From assembly GCA_002751075.1 (NCBI GenBank), contig NAOQ01000691.1:12086-34005 (forward strand): a DNA stretch of 21,920 bases. Direction: 5' to 3'. Both the position numbers and the translations under genes were made by a program. Source of the DNA: Ichthyophonus hoferi. Its lineage: Eukaryota; Opisthokonta; Ichthyosporea; Ichthyophonida; Ichthyophonidae. Positions 10,291-21,270 of the stretch are shown here, piece after piece (within the stretch, counting starts at the first letter, position 1; every line of letters starts with the position of its first letter). Under the pieces are notes generated by a model. It made no database searches. It was not told the origin of the DNA and saw nothing but the letters and a program-made list of their open reading frames with translations.

Positions 10291-10655
10291 TATTAGAATT
10301 CTGGTTGTCAGTAATGTTGGAATTCATTGCTCACTATTAAATTATTTTATCTAGATATTTATTTATCAGTCTTTTATTTGTATAGTATTTTTTCCTCTGT
10401 CCTTTACTATGTGTTTGCCAACATATTTATATCTATGCCATATGCGTTGATCGTAAATATGTTCATCAGTTCATCTGTGTCAATTACACCGATTATGATT
10501 AATACATTTGTGATTAATTAACTAGACTTGTTTTATCTATGTCAACTAATTGTATATATCATATTTGTTTTCCGAACTTTGTATACTCCTAGATATTGGC
10601 TTAAACGTATGTGCGCGTATCTTGTATGTGTAATCAGACAATCCTATTTCTAACA
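10291..10655 (-). repeat. 5' LTR of the copia element
   Basis: This 365-bp copy of the LTR is about 95% identical to 4789-5249 over aligned positions and has the same terminal words. On the element strand it starts TGTTAGAA and ends TTCTAATA. Its inner end adjoins the primer site, which identifies it as the 5' LTR. Confidence 0.93.
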
Positions 10656-10660
10656 AATAT
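10656..10660. repeat. Target-site duplication, right copy (AATAT)
   Basis: AATAT directly follows the outer LTR end TTCTAACA and matches 4784-4788. Confidence 0.9.
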
Positions 10661-12841
10661 TTTATAAAAACCATGATTCCAATTTGCAACATCATATATG
10701 GCATGGCAATCCAGTGCTGAAATTCTACAATAAACAATTTATATATTTGTATATATTTGGAGAGTTGTAATAACAAAATGCTATACAATTATAATACCTA
10801 ATATTCATGTATAGCTAGCTAGCTCTTATGTGTTCAATGTTTTAGTTGACGCATTTCAAGTACTGGACTGGGTCCAATTATATCTCTAGTATTAAGCTCA
10901 AGTAAACCTTAAGGTTGTTAGATTATTCCTAAAAAAAGAGATCTTGGACTTTTCTTGGTGGGAAAATCTGACCTAAATACATTTTACTGTAGGCATAGAA
11001 AATGATAAAGAATTGGGACCAAACATTTTGGTCATAGCTAGAGACATCAGTATTAAAGGATGCAACAAAAGCATTGTTAAACTGATTGTAAACACAGGAC
11101 CTACTGCAACACAAATGATTCAGAAGTTAAATCTTAGGGTTAAAAGTCTGTATTTCATTAAGGAAAAGGAATTCTATTTCTGTCTATTTCTTTAGAAATT
11201 GCTAAAAGTCTTTCTCTGAAGGTCAAACAAAAAATAATAATTGTGGATAGCCAAAAATATATATTTGGAATCTAATATGCAAGCCTACATTCGTACTAGA
11301 TTAACAGAAAAGTAATTTAGTAGTAGCGAGAATCAAGACATGCTTCCTGAAATAGAGTACCAATCACTAAGTGATATATCAGATGTAAATATAATAAGCT
11401 AATCAATGTTGTTTCTTGATAGGCACGGTCATAATTTCGCCAATACGAATTTATCTTTGCACAATTTGGTGATAATACGCCATTGTATACTCTTGCGTTC
11501 AATTGGTCAGTAGACTGCAAAATACGTCGAACTAATGTCACGTCACACTTGTCCACATTACTCACTATCAGTGTTTTTATTTGTGTAGTTTTAGCATATT
11601 TGCACTAATTGTCATAATTTAAAGAGACAATATCACAATAAAGTACTGTACGCCCAACGGCCCTAATTAAAAAGATTTTTTTGCATGTATTCAAAATATT
11701 TCTCTTCTAGTTAAAAATAATTTTTTTAATTCATAAAAATTTATGAGCGGTTTTTGAAATATTTAGTTGTTGTTTGTAGATTATTCGGGCTATAGGCAGT
11801 GCAGTACGATGCAACTGATGAGTAACAATGTATGATAATAGATAATATTATATTATGTTATTTATCTCGCTAACAATACAGTGTGTTTACAATTATTATA
11901 TAATGAATTGTATGGTCTAGTATCTTTTATACTATATTGTATTATTTTCTTTACCATATTTAATTTTACTTTGTATTATACTTATAAATTAACTTTTACA
12001 CAGGTCACATCACATATAGATGCACCAATAGGACATGACTCCCATTCAAGCGTCAACTCAAATAAAAACAAATATTGCGTATAGTATGGTATATCATTAT
12101 ATTATTAAACGCACCTTTATACTTAATATTGATCTATTTAGAACTACAGTATTTATAATTAATCTTCAAATAATAAAGAGAAAATCTAACCTCAGACACC
12201 TTTTCTTACCCAAATATCGAATCAAAAATCAGAATTTTACATATATTAATGCATACTTAACATAGATTTACAAATTAATATTAAACATTGAAAAGCGTTT
12301 ATTATTTTTCTTGATGGAGAAATATTGCGGTGATAATTTATAAGTATCTTCATGAACCCAAATTGTAATACATATTGAAAATTCCCATCATAGCCAAGGT
12401 GACTCGGGATCATAGTCATGTGTATTTATTATTATTACATGATTACATGCTATTGGTTTAAAATCACATAATTTAGAGTGCATCTCCAGTCCTATTAGGG
12501 GAGAATCAGCTGTTTGAATTATATCCTTTACTATGCCTGTATTCTAGCTAATAAACCATAACATAATGTAACAGTGTGGTCTATTATAAAATGTGAGATA
12601 CATACTTATTGTATTACAGTACTACTTGCTATATTACGCATAGGTGTTTAGAAGTGCTCCTTCGCATACATGAAGTACAAATAGGCTAAAATATGTTTTT
12701 ATTATTAAACAAAACAGAAGACGTTGAATATATATGTAATAGCAACAATTACTGTTATTATTATTAAGTGGCTATAGATATATAACTTACCTAAGTATTT
12801 CTTTTTCTACCATTTTTCATATTTTATCATATTATATCCAG
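10661..12841. other. No gene recognised (2.2 kb intergenic or 5' region)
   Basis: AT-rich, with many stops. Open stretches of 60-82 codons at 10929-11114, 11013-11195, 11317-11565, 11881-12084 and 12035-12265 carry no recognisable motif and are of chance length for this composition. The right part probably holds promoter and 5' UTR of the zinc-finger gene: a pyrimidine-rich tract ending in TATCCAG at 12841 looks like the acceptor of a 5' UTR intron. Confidence 0.45.
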
Positions 12842-12859
12842 TTGTACATTTTAGATAGC

Positions 12860-14469
12860 ATGTCCGATAGATCTACTGCAATAATTGAAGCATCATATAT
12901 CACAATGGATACTAATACAACTAGCACATCACTGGCCATGGCCTTCGGTAATAATACTAATATCAGCACACATAGTATATTATATCCTACTTCCTATATG
13001 CTCCCTAAAAAATCAAGAAGGAGAAGAAAGATTCATGAATTAGATAGAAGTTTCAACTGTGTATATAGTGGATGTGATAGAAGATATGCCAGTGAAAGTG
13101 CACTTAATCATCATCTCTTTTTGAAACACCAGGTATGCATTGGTTTGTATTGTATAGCAATCTGTGGTAGTTCTAGTGACGTATTCACAGGTTTTGGGGG
13201 CTCCCATTAGGTGTTACATAGAAGTGTCTCTTGCTGGGCTGACAATAGAGGCCGCAACTGGTTCTGATCTGCTTTAAATAGAAAGTTGAGATGGGTGTAA
13301 TGTAAAAGAAAGCGTGTACGATAGTTCTATCCTTAGCTTTCTATAGTAATCCTCAACTACTTAACATAATTAGAAACAGGATCAGTTCCCTGTGACCCAT
13401 ATATATTTATAATTGAGGAAATAACGAATTAAATGATAATTTGACATGTCTCTTTACATACATAGAATACTGTGACAGATAATTTACTTAATTATCTGTT
13501 TCTAATATACTATTTGTTTTCCTATTAGATCAAAGAATGCAATACGGGTGCCAAAAACAGTCCCATCATCAACTCTACCTTAGATTCTACTCCTATACAT
13601 TCACTGGGTCGATTTGAGCCAGATCCTGTCAACACACTTTTGCGTCAAGAGAGTTCTTCTAGCTACCTCTCCCCTGGGGACAGTGTCATGACTGATACTG
13701 ATTCCATTTCAACTGATTCAATTCGATCTGTGTCAGATTCAATATCTATAGCTAAGCTTCTTTTGATTGCAGATCCATCTACACCAGACCTTGAGGTAAA
13801 TAGACTATTTTTTTTTTGCTGTACAGTTTCTTTATTTTAATACTTCTTTTGCTAAAAACACATTACGAATAATAGTAACTGACTAAGAAACACATGGCTT
13901 ATATTGTACAATTGTAAAAGAGGCAGGAATATATATCATTTACTATATATTTTATTACATACTATATATCGCCTATTATATTTTACATATTATTTATATG
14001 ATTTACTAAATACTGTATCATGCACTCCATATTATGTCAATTAAACACATCCTTATAACATTAACTCACCAGTAAGCCCTTTTCAACATATTTGATTGGC
14101 TCTTGAATACTCTAATGGTCGTTTCTATTGGTCAAAAACTTCATCAATATTTATGTGGTATTCGATTGATTCATAACTCCTGCCATAAAACCTATTCTGA
14201 AGTTTGATTTATTTACCAACTATTTAGCACTAAGTTATTAATCAGTAATAATATAGATTGTTCACAATCGAATTTACCAAAGTAAGGTAGGAAAAGACAC
14301 TTCAGTGGGTATTAGTTAAACAAATACCGTATCAATAATAAGAAAACATGTATTATGACAGTGTTGTAAAGATGTTGGCTTCGACAATAATCTAAATATG
14401 TATTTTTAAGACTATTAATAGATACCCACTATGGTCATATATACTATAATCATTCTTAGGACATACTAG

Positions 14470-14501
<32 letters not shown>

Positions 14502-15905
14502 GACGGTTAGTTACTAACCTATCTACATCTACACTGGTCCCTGCGGTAAGTGACCTTATACATTTTTTATTTTTGATGACTAATCATCCCAATTACTTCA
14601 ATTACTTCGTTAATATATATTAAATACTGCATTTAATAATAATCAATTTGAAATATTACAACCATCTCTCTCAATATAACATCCTTGATTCGCACAAGTG
14701 TCTATAATATAATAAAGATTAATAAAATATTATATATAATATGTACACACTGAGCACCCTGGGGTATACAAAAATATAAAATCAAAACCTAAAATCAGTG
14801 GATTATGCTTGTAATTACCATATTTTTTATCTTGAGAGCAAATAATAGCAAGGTTGGATGTGGAAAATTAATATGCATGCATAAATCAAACATATACTTA
14901 ATATAGTAGTACATATCTAATATAGTAATATATACCAGATATAGCAATATATACCACAGTTATCTTACCACACACTAGTAGAATTTATGTGACATACTCT
15001 AATGCACATAATTAGGCATATACATACACTCTTGTATGGTCTGTATTAGCAATAGAGATAGCTCCTGGCGCAAAAATCTATTATAAGGTTTGATTTAATT
15101 GTCAACAATTTAGCTCTAAGTTATTTATGAGTAATAATCTTAATTGCTCCCAATTGTCTCTACCAAATTACTTTAGGAAAACACATCCTTGTATGTATGG
15201 TATGGTATAGCATAGTACAATATAGCATAATTAAACGAATATTGTAACAATAATAAGAATAAGTATACTATCAATGTGTTATAAAGATATTAGCTCCAAT
15301 AGTCTGTATATTCTCCATAAACATATACATCTACATATATATATATATGTATGTCACCATCAGCCCTCTCTTAATGCTACACATAAAATATTGTTATCTT
15401 AAAGACTCTAAAACTTGCATACACCTATACATACACATACATATATTATACATATACACGGACACAGACACAGGCGCCTGTATTCCTTCGCCCCTATCTC
15501 AAGGGTGATCGGTCCACACATTCATCATCATCGTCTAGGTCTTTTGTAGACCCATTGCCACGTCACAACCTAGCAATAACCAATGAAACTAGTGATAGCA
15601 ATGCTAATCATTGCAATGGAAACCTTCATACACCCCCTCCATCTATGCCTGAAATCAAACCTCGGAATTGTAAATTCTTTAACGATTCGGAATTATTGAT
15701 AGAAAACAGATATAAACTGGATATGGAAAGCGTGCCAATGCCACATAGAAAATTTGAGGGTGGTTACCATGATTATAATAGACCAATAGAACGAACGACA
15801 TCTGAACTAAAAATGGAACTATTGGGATTGCTTTCAATGCTTCAGACAGTGAAGGAGATAGAATGGACTATAAATAGATGTAGTGCGCAGTCAATGGCTA
15901 TGTAG
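12860..15905 (+). CDS. Single C2H2 zinc-finger protein, probable DNA-binding regulator
   Basis: Three-exon model: 12860-13132, 13529-13795, 15504-15905; both introns are phase 0 and the product is 313 residues. Residues 49-57 are a basic patch (PKKSRRRRK), a likely nuclear signal. One finger follows: FNC-x4-C-x12-H-x4-H with C67, C72, H85 and H90 and the core RRYASESALNHHLFLKH. This is a one-finger type with a GC-x-R-x-Y core and an ALNxH helix. Exon 2 is Ser/Asp/Thr-rich and probably disordered. Exon 3 starts with a serine run, then TPPPSMPEIKP, and ends in a possible helix (SELKMELLGLLSMLQTVKEIEW). Donors are CAG/GTATGC and GAG/GTAAAT. The exon-3 acceptor (CTCAAG/GGT) was chosen for its pyrimidine tract and correct phase; AG sites at 15464 and 15470 are alternatives. 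ATG 12860 is the first in frame. A small exon may be missed in the 1.7-kb second intron. Function is inferred from the finger only. Confidence 0.7.
14177..14393 (+). repeat. Diverged intronic duplication, copy 1
   Basis: From CTCCTGCCATAAAACC to the GTTGTAAAGATGTTGGCTTC region, this block aligns throughout with 15061-15310, with shared words GTTTGATTTA, CTAAGTTATT, AGTAATAAT and AATAATAAGAA. I estimate roughly 70% identity by eye, with small indels. Both copies lie in the second intron of the zinc-finger gene, in the same orientation. Confidence 0.7.
14474..14501. repeat. (AT)n microsatellite
   Basis: About 14 uninterrupted AT dinucleotides just downstream of intronic duplication copy 1. A shorter (AT)n run follows copy 2 at about 15337-15349, so the repeat may belong to the duplicated unit. 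Confidence 0.9.
15061..15310 (+). repeat. Diverged intronic duplication, copy 2
   Basis: Partner of 14177-14393, from CTCCTGGCGCAAAAATC to GTGTTATAAAGATATTAGC. It is longer than copy 1 through a short insertion of GGTATGGTATAGCATAG-like sequence at about 15199-15230. Confidence 0.7.
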
Positions 15906-15927
15906 ATTTAAAATTTACTAAATTATA

Positions 15928-15955
15928 ATTAAAGAATATTTCAGATTGGTTTATT
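15928..15955. terminator. Candidate polyadenylation signals on both strands
   Basis: ATTAAA on the plus strand (15928-15933) lies 23 bp past the zinc-finger stop. AATAAA on the minus strand (15955-15950) lies about 400 bp past the FAAP100-like stop. If both are used, the convergent transcripts overlap or abut here. A/T-rich DNA makes chance hexamers common. Confidence 0.4.
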
Positions 15956-15998
15956 TTGTATTATTCTGCACAGCTTATAACTAATATGCTAATTATAC

Positions 15999-16355
15999 AA
16001 TATAATATAATATAATATAATATACTATTCTAAACACTTTTAATGCAGTGAGACTGAATTCAGATCAAACTGTACCTAATATAATATGATATGCATGGAT
16101 CAATCTCAATCTGAGTTATTACTACATAGGTTTGATAGACAATCTCAATTATTCGACTAATAGCTAATAGTATATAAATAGAATATAGGTTATATTCTAA
16201 TATAACCAAGGAATCGTTGTAATGCCCATGTTCCAATAAGGGTTTCGTAGATTGGATTGAAAGTGATCTGCGATTATACGAGAGCATATTATTGGTTGTG
16301 ATCTCATATAATATAAGACAGTGCATTAAAATATAATATAATACAATATAATATA
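15999..16355. repeat. (TATAA)n arrays flanking the convergent intergenic gap
   Basis: Short pentamer arrays occur at 15999-16025 and 16329-16355, within the 453-bp gap between the two stop codons. The sequence between them shows no gene; the minus-strand open stretch at 16060-16368 is low-complexity I/Y-rich. Confidence 0.8.
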
Positions 16356-16358
16356 ACT

Positions 16359-19300
16359 CTAACCCCAATAGGGTTCATTTAATTTTCTCAGCCTATCATA
16401 AAACTCCCCTAACACATTAGCTAAAGAGTTGTGGTTCGAATTGACCCATATATCGTGTAAGCAGTTCGGGCCACCCTTTAGTTGGGCCAAGGTCATTCCT
16501 GTTGATGCAATCTCCATCAATAGTTGTTCATAAAGTTTAATCTTATCCAATCGTTGAGATGATGGGGTATCTTGGATCCTATTAGGAGAATTTTATATTA
16601 GATTAGGGTTACTCATTGGTAGAGAGAGAATGCTATCTATAAATAGAGTATATAGATGTGTGTGTATGTGTGGGCGTAGGAAAGTATATGAAATGGTAGT
16701 ATTGTATGAAGAGAAGGAAGAGAATATATACCTATACATATAATGAAAAACATGACATGCATACATGCATACATACACCCATACATACATCTATATGTAG
16801 AAAGATATAATATATAATAGGATACGATAGAGTATGTCGTTCCGTGTGAATAAATCAAAATACAATTACATTAATCTACTAGCTCTATTACATACCTCAA
16901 ACCATTCACAGCCAATAAACGGGTAAGGATGGCTAAGTGAAGAGAGGCTGCCATTGGTCGAGAGGGTGTCATAACAACTAGTTTAGATTCTGGAATATGG
17001 TTGGTTGTTGTGGTTTAAAAATAAAATAAACAATAAAAATATATGAATTTAAATTGGAAAACGTGAATTATTGTACTATATCCTTCTATATCATACTTTC
17101 TTACTATACCATCCTACTCTATCCTATCATATCCTAATATAGTCTACCATACCATCCATACCTTGTACAACCTCTATTGTAATTTGTCTATTATCAGGAC
17201 TCACTAAGGTCCAACCAGGTCCTCTTAGACGGAAATCTGAATGGCTTCCTAGAGTGCTATGCTGTAAATTACCTGTAATATGGGCTAGGTATCGTAAGAA
17301 ATCATACCATGTATAGGATACATACCATATATAGGTTACATACCAGATATGGGGTACATACCTTACATAACATACATATTATGCATAGGGTGCATACCAT
17401 ATATAGGGTATATATCACATAAAAGTGGTACTTACCCATATTACACTGGTTCCTATTGGGTCCTAGTAACCAATCAAATGCTATAGCTGGAGATGTGTTG
17501 CTAGGGAGAGGTACAGTAAACATTGTCATTGACTGTTGGTGTTGCTGTGTAAAGTTCTATTAGGTTAATGCATAGGAGTAGTATATAGATTACATGGGTG
17601 CTATAATAGGTTAATATAAGAGTGTACAATAGTTACTCCAAAGCACAAAGATGAGTGGGTCTTTTTCAGAAAATACATATATCATTGGAAGATTAAAAAT
17701 AAGTTTACATTTTACATATTTACATTGCATATGCACACAGATATATTATCATGTGGCGAGGATATTGTAATAATAAAACATAGTGTGTATAATATAAAAG
17801 GCACTATAGGTATAGTATATACTAATAGTATATATTACATACATACCATATCTATTTCCATTGGTGCTCCCTCTAAACCCTCCTCCAATCGCATCATCAA
17901 TCTCGTTCCATCCATCCAATAATTCGCCCCATGAGATATCATTGGCTTAGAGGGCATCATTGTGACGTTATTGTGACATGTACATACCTATATATAAAAG
18001 GAATAGGTGGGAAAATTATCAAAAAGAGTATGGTTTATTATACGATAAGATTGTATATGGTATTTGTTACATGTTATATGGTAAGGTAAAAGTAATATTA
18101 TAATGTAATAACACTAGACAGCATAATATACTATCATATAGTATAATACAATACAACAAAGAAAATACAATGTGGTACAGTATAAATATAATTTTCAACG
18201 CATACACCTACCTGCATGACATCAAGTAGATCAATCACATGCCTCCCCACGCTGACCCCAGCCAATAAGCTATCGTCGGGATTTAAATAATCCAATAGAT
18301 ATGCAGAGATAAAACAAGAGTCATTGACGATTGAACTATTATATTCAATCATTACTTCTATTATTATTGGTTGTAAAAATATTGCAGTAAGATAATTGGT
18401 ACCTACATTTAGCTCAATTTCAACCTTCCAATCCCCATTCACTTTTAAAACCCCTAAAGGGTAACTATAAGTGGAGCATATATTAATAGATGACGCAGTA
18501 GCTTCATTCTCATTGGTAGTTGGTAAGTGCTCCTTAATTCCTACTGGGGCAGATGTTCGGTTTATTTTTTCCATATTGGAACACTGTTCCCAATCACTGT
18601 TCGAGGTCTTTGTAGTTTTTTTCTTAGTTGTCATACCAATGGATTGTACAGTAGCCATAGTAACCAATACATTCCAAGGTCCAGTAATAGATAAGCCACT
18701 CTTATTGGTTAGAGTAACTATGACAGTGGGTATAACAGGTGTATGCGCATGTGCAGGGTGTAGGGTAGGATAATAAACCCTTACAGATGATTGGATTATG
18801 TGTCCCAACCTATCACTACACCCTTCTCCCTCCCCCTCTCCCTTTTTTTGTAATATAAAGGTATGTAGGGCTTTATTATGCTGCCCAATAATATCATCAT
18901 ATCTATTTATATCTTTTTTAAATTCTTCTTGTTGATTGGCCTGTCTACCCAGATCTAATAATAAACTATTTAAACTCCCTTTTCCCCTTTGTTGAGTGGT
19001 GTAATCCTTATCATCTTCCCGTCTATCCTCGTGTCCTATAGGTCCACCAACACCAATTATCCCTACATTTCCGTCATACCATAACCCTAACAACCTATCA
19101 GATGATTGCTTACACATACTACATACTAATCCTATTAGATACTCCGTACTTGTCAGACTACCTGAAGGTCCCCCTGGACAGCCTAGGGGTCCGTCTTTAT
19201 CAATTAAAATTTCTTGAAAATTAGGGAATGTGATATGATAGATAGTAGATCCAGTGGTATAAAGCATCCCATTCCTCCAATTAATGACTGATCTTACTGG

Positions 19301-21236
19301 CCCTGGAATATCATACAGCCTGTAATTGGCTTGTAATTTCAAAGGCATCAATGCTGAATTTTGATTGAGTGTTGGAGTACCAAATAAGGCTAGTTGTCCA
19401 TAGGCACCAATCACTGCTAGATAACTAGTTGTAACATTTTTAAAGTCGGAGTTTGATTCGTTGGATTTCGGGTATATGGTCGATATAATACTGATTACCG
19501 GTTCCTGTGATTTAAAATAAACCAATACATTGCTTATTAGTACTTGATCTTACATAAGGTTTGATTGTTTTAATAATTTCTTTTAAACAACATATATTAT
19601 TTATCAATATAAAATAATAATATATATAGGAGAGCGGGTTAAAGGATAGTATAGTATAGTACAGAATAAAATAGTATAGTATAATAAAAGATAGTAGAGA
19701 ATAGTATAGAACAGTACAGTAAAGTATAGTAGAGTATAATAAAGTATAGTATAGTATAGTATGGTAAAATATAGGCTATAGTACAATAAAGTATAATATA
19801 GGATAGTATAGTATGTTATAGTACAGTATCAAATATTATAGTATAATATAGTATACATACACTACATACGCTATCTACACTACATGCACACGCACACCTA
19901 CATATGGTAATATATAGTACCTACCTGCAGTATACATAGCATTCCTTCGATACATACATTACCCTCTCCATCCAATCCACGATATATCACATGACCTGTA
20001 TCCAATCCCATTACAATAATCTCTGTATTAACTAATGAGGCTTTCGCACCAAACAGCGCGGCATACAACATCTTATCAAGTCTATATATAGAATTGGAGT
20101 GGTCCATCTGCGATTGGTTCAAATGGTGATCTCCTTGATGACTTAGAACCAGTGATGTACAAATATAGGATAAATTGGGAAATGGAGAAATGTTATTGGT
20201 AGCTATAATAGCAATCTTACATGCTATCCAATGAGAAGGTATGGTGGTGGGGCTAGCAGTGTTATTATTGGTGTTGATGTTATTATCATTTTCATCATTG
20301 GTATTATTATTATTATCATTATTATTATTAGTAGTAGTAGATTCCAGTGACGTAATAATTATATCATGATTTACAGTTGTCAGGCAATAAAGGCCAACTT
20401 TTGGTCTGCGAAGAAATGCGATAGGAATCCCTGGACTATGATGAATAACATAACATCCAGTCAATGGCTGCAAGGCTTGTAATTGTGACCTTCCCTTGGT
20501 CCTCTCTGCATGTAGCAGTACTGGGCCATCTGATTGGTGATGGGGAAGGGTGTGGGTATGTGTGGAAAGCCATAATATGAGGTCACTATGATGTCATAGA
20601 TAGCTAATGCATACTATGTGCTATAACTGTATTTTAAGCGTACATACATATATTATATATAAAAATATAAATGGGCTTCACTGGCTGTTTATTTTTTAAA
20701 TAATACGATCTATAAATGCACCAATGGAAAACACATCTAGGTCAATAGGGATAATGAAATAAAATACAAATATGAAAGCTATAAAAGGGATATATATATA
20801 AATTATCATAATAATTGGTAATTAAAATTTTAGTGTATTGTTATTTTTATATATTATATTATTTATATTATATTATATTATATTATACTGGTTACAAATG
20901 CATATATATATGAATAATGAATAATATAATCAGTATAATTACCCTCATCCAAAGATTCCTCGTTATTTTCATCCCTGTGAAGATGCACTAACTGTGTGAA
21001 AAGAGAGAGAGAAAGTGACATATCTTATCCTGTCCTATCTAATCTTAGCCTATCCTATCCTAGCCAATCTTATCCTATCCTATCCTATATTAAAATCCTT
21101 ACCTATATAGAGAGATGGCTTCCACATCAACATGCCACACCTTCCTATTGGTAGTCCCTATGAAAACAATTCCGTATTGGTCGGCTATCATGCACGACAC
21201 ATTTGATTGAAAGACTATAACCACCTATAAATATTG

Positions 21237-21270
<34 letters not shown>

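Larger units (their letters stand above)
4789..10655 (-). mobile_element. Ty1/copia (Pseudoviridae) LTR retrotransposon, full-length but decayed
   Basis: The element is 5,867 bp on the minus strand, flanked by AATAT duplications. Order in element orientation: 5' LTR (10655-10291), primer site, gag-like region, protease, integrase, reverse transcriptase, RNase H, purine tract, 3' LTR (5249-4789). Integrase ahead of reverse transcriptase defines copia. No envelope-like gene is seen. The internal part is clearly GC-richer than the flanks, as expected of a recent arrival. The two LTRs differ at roughly 5% of aligned positions, plus a length difference of about 96 bp. That suggests an insertion of low millions of years if the neutral rate is near 1e-8 per site per year, which is an assumed value. 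The coding region is broken, with about ten interruptions, so the element is a fossil and not autonomous. Confidence 0.95.

Noticed and set aside
11013-11195. Peptide with KLIVNTGPTATQM resembling a retropepsin site
   Set aside because: It is an isolated short stretch without any neighbouring retroelement domains, and the match is too weak to call.
11317-11565. 82-codon minus-strand open stretch with a protein-like composition
   Set aside because: No ATG at its start, no recognised motif and no convincing splice sites. Several frames of this length are expected by chance here.
18471-18773. 100-codon plus-strand frame
   Set aside because: It is antisense to the main coding exon of the FAAP100-like gene, which has family motifs and phase-consistent junctions.
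19604-19786. Minus-strand Tyr/Leu/Ile-rich frames over pentamer arrays (also 2347-2587, 16593-16858, 21722-21907)
   Set aside because: They are translations of simple repeats. The repeat units, not selection, keep them free of stops.
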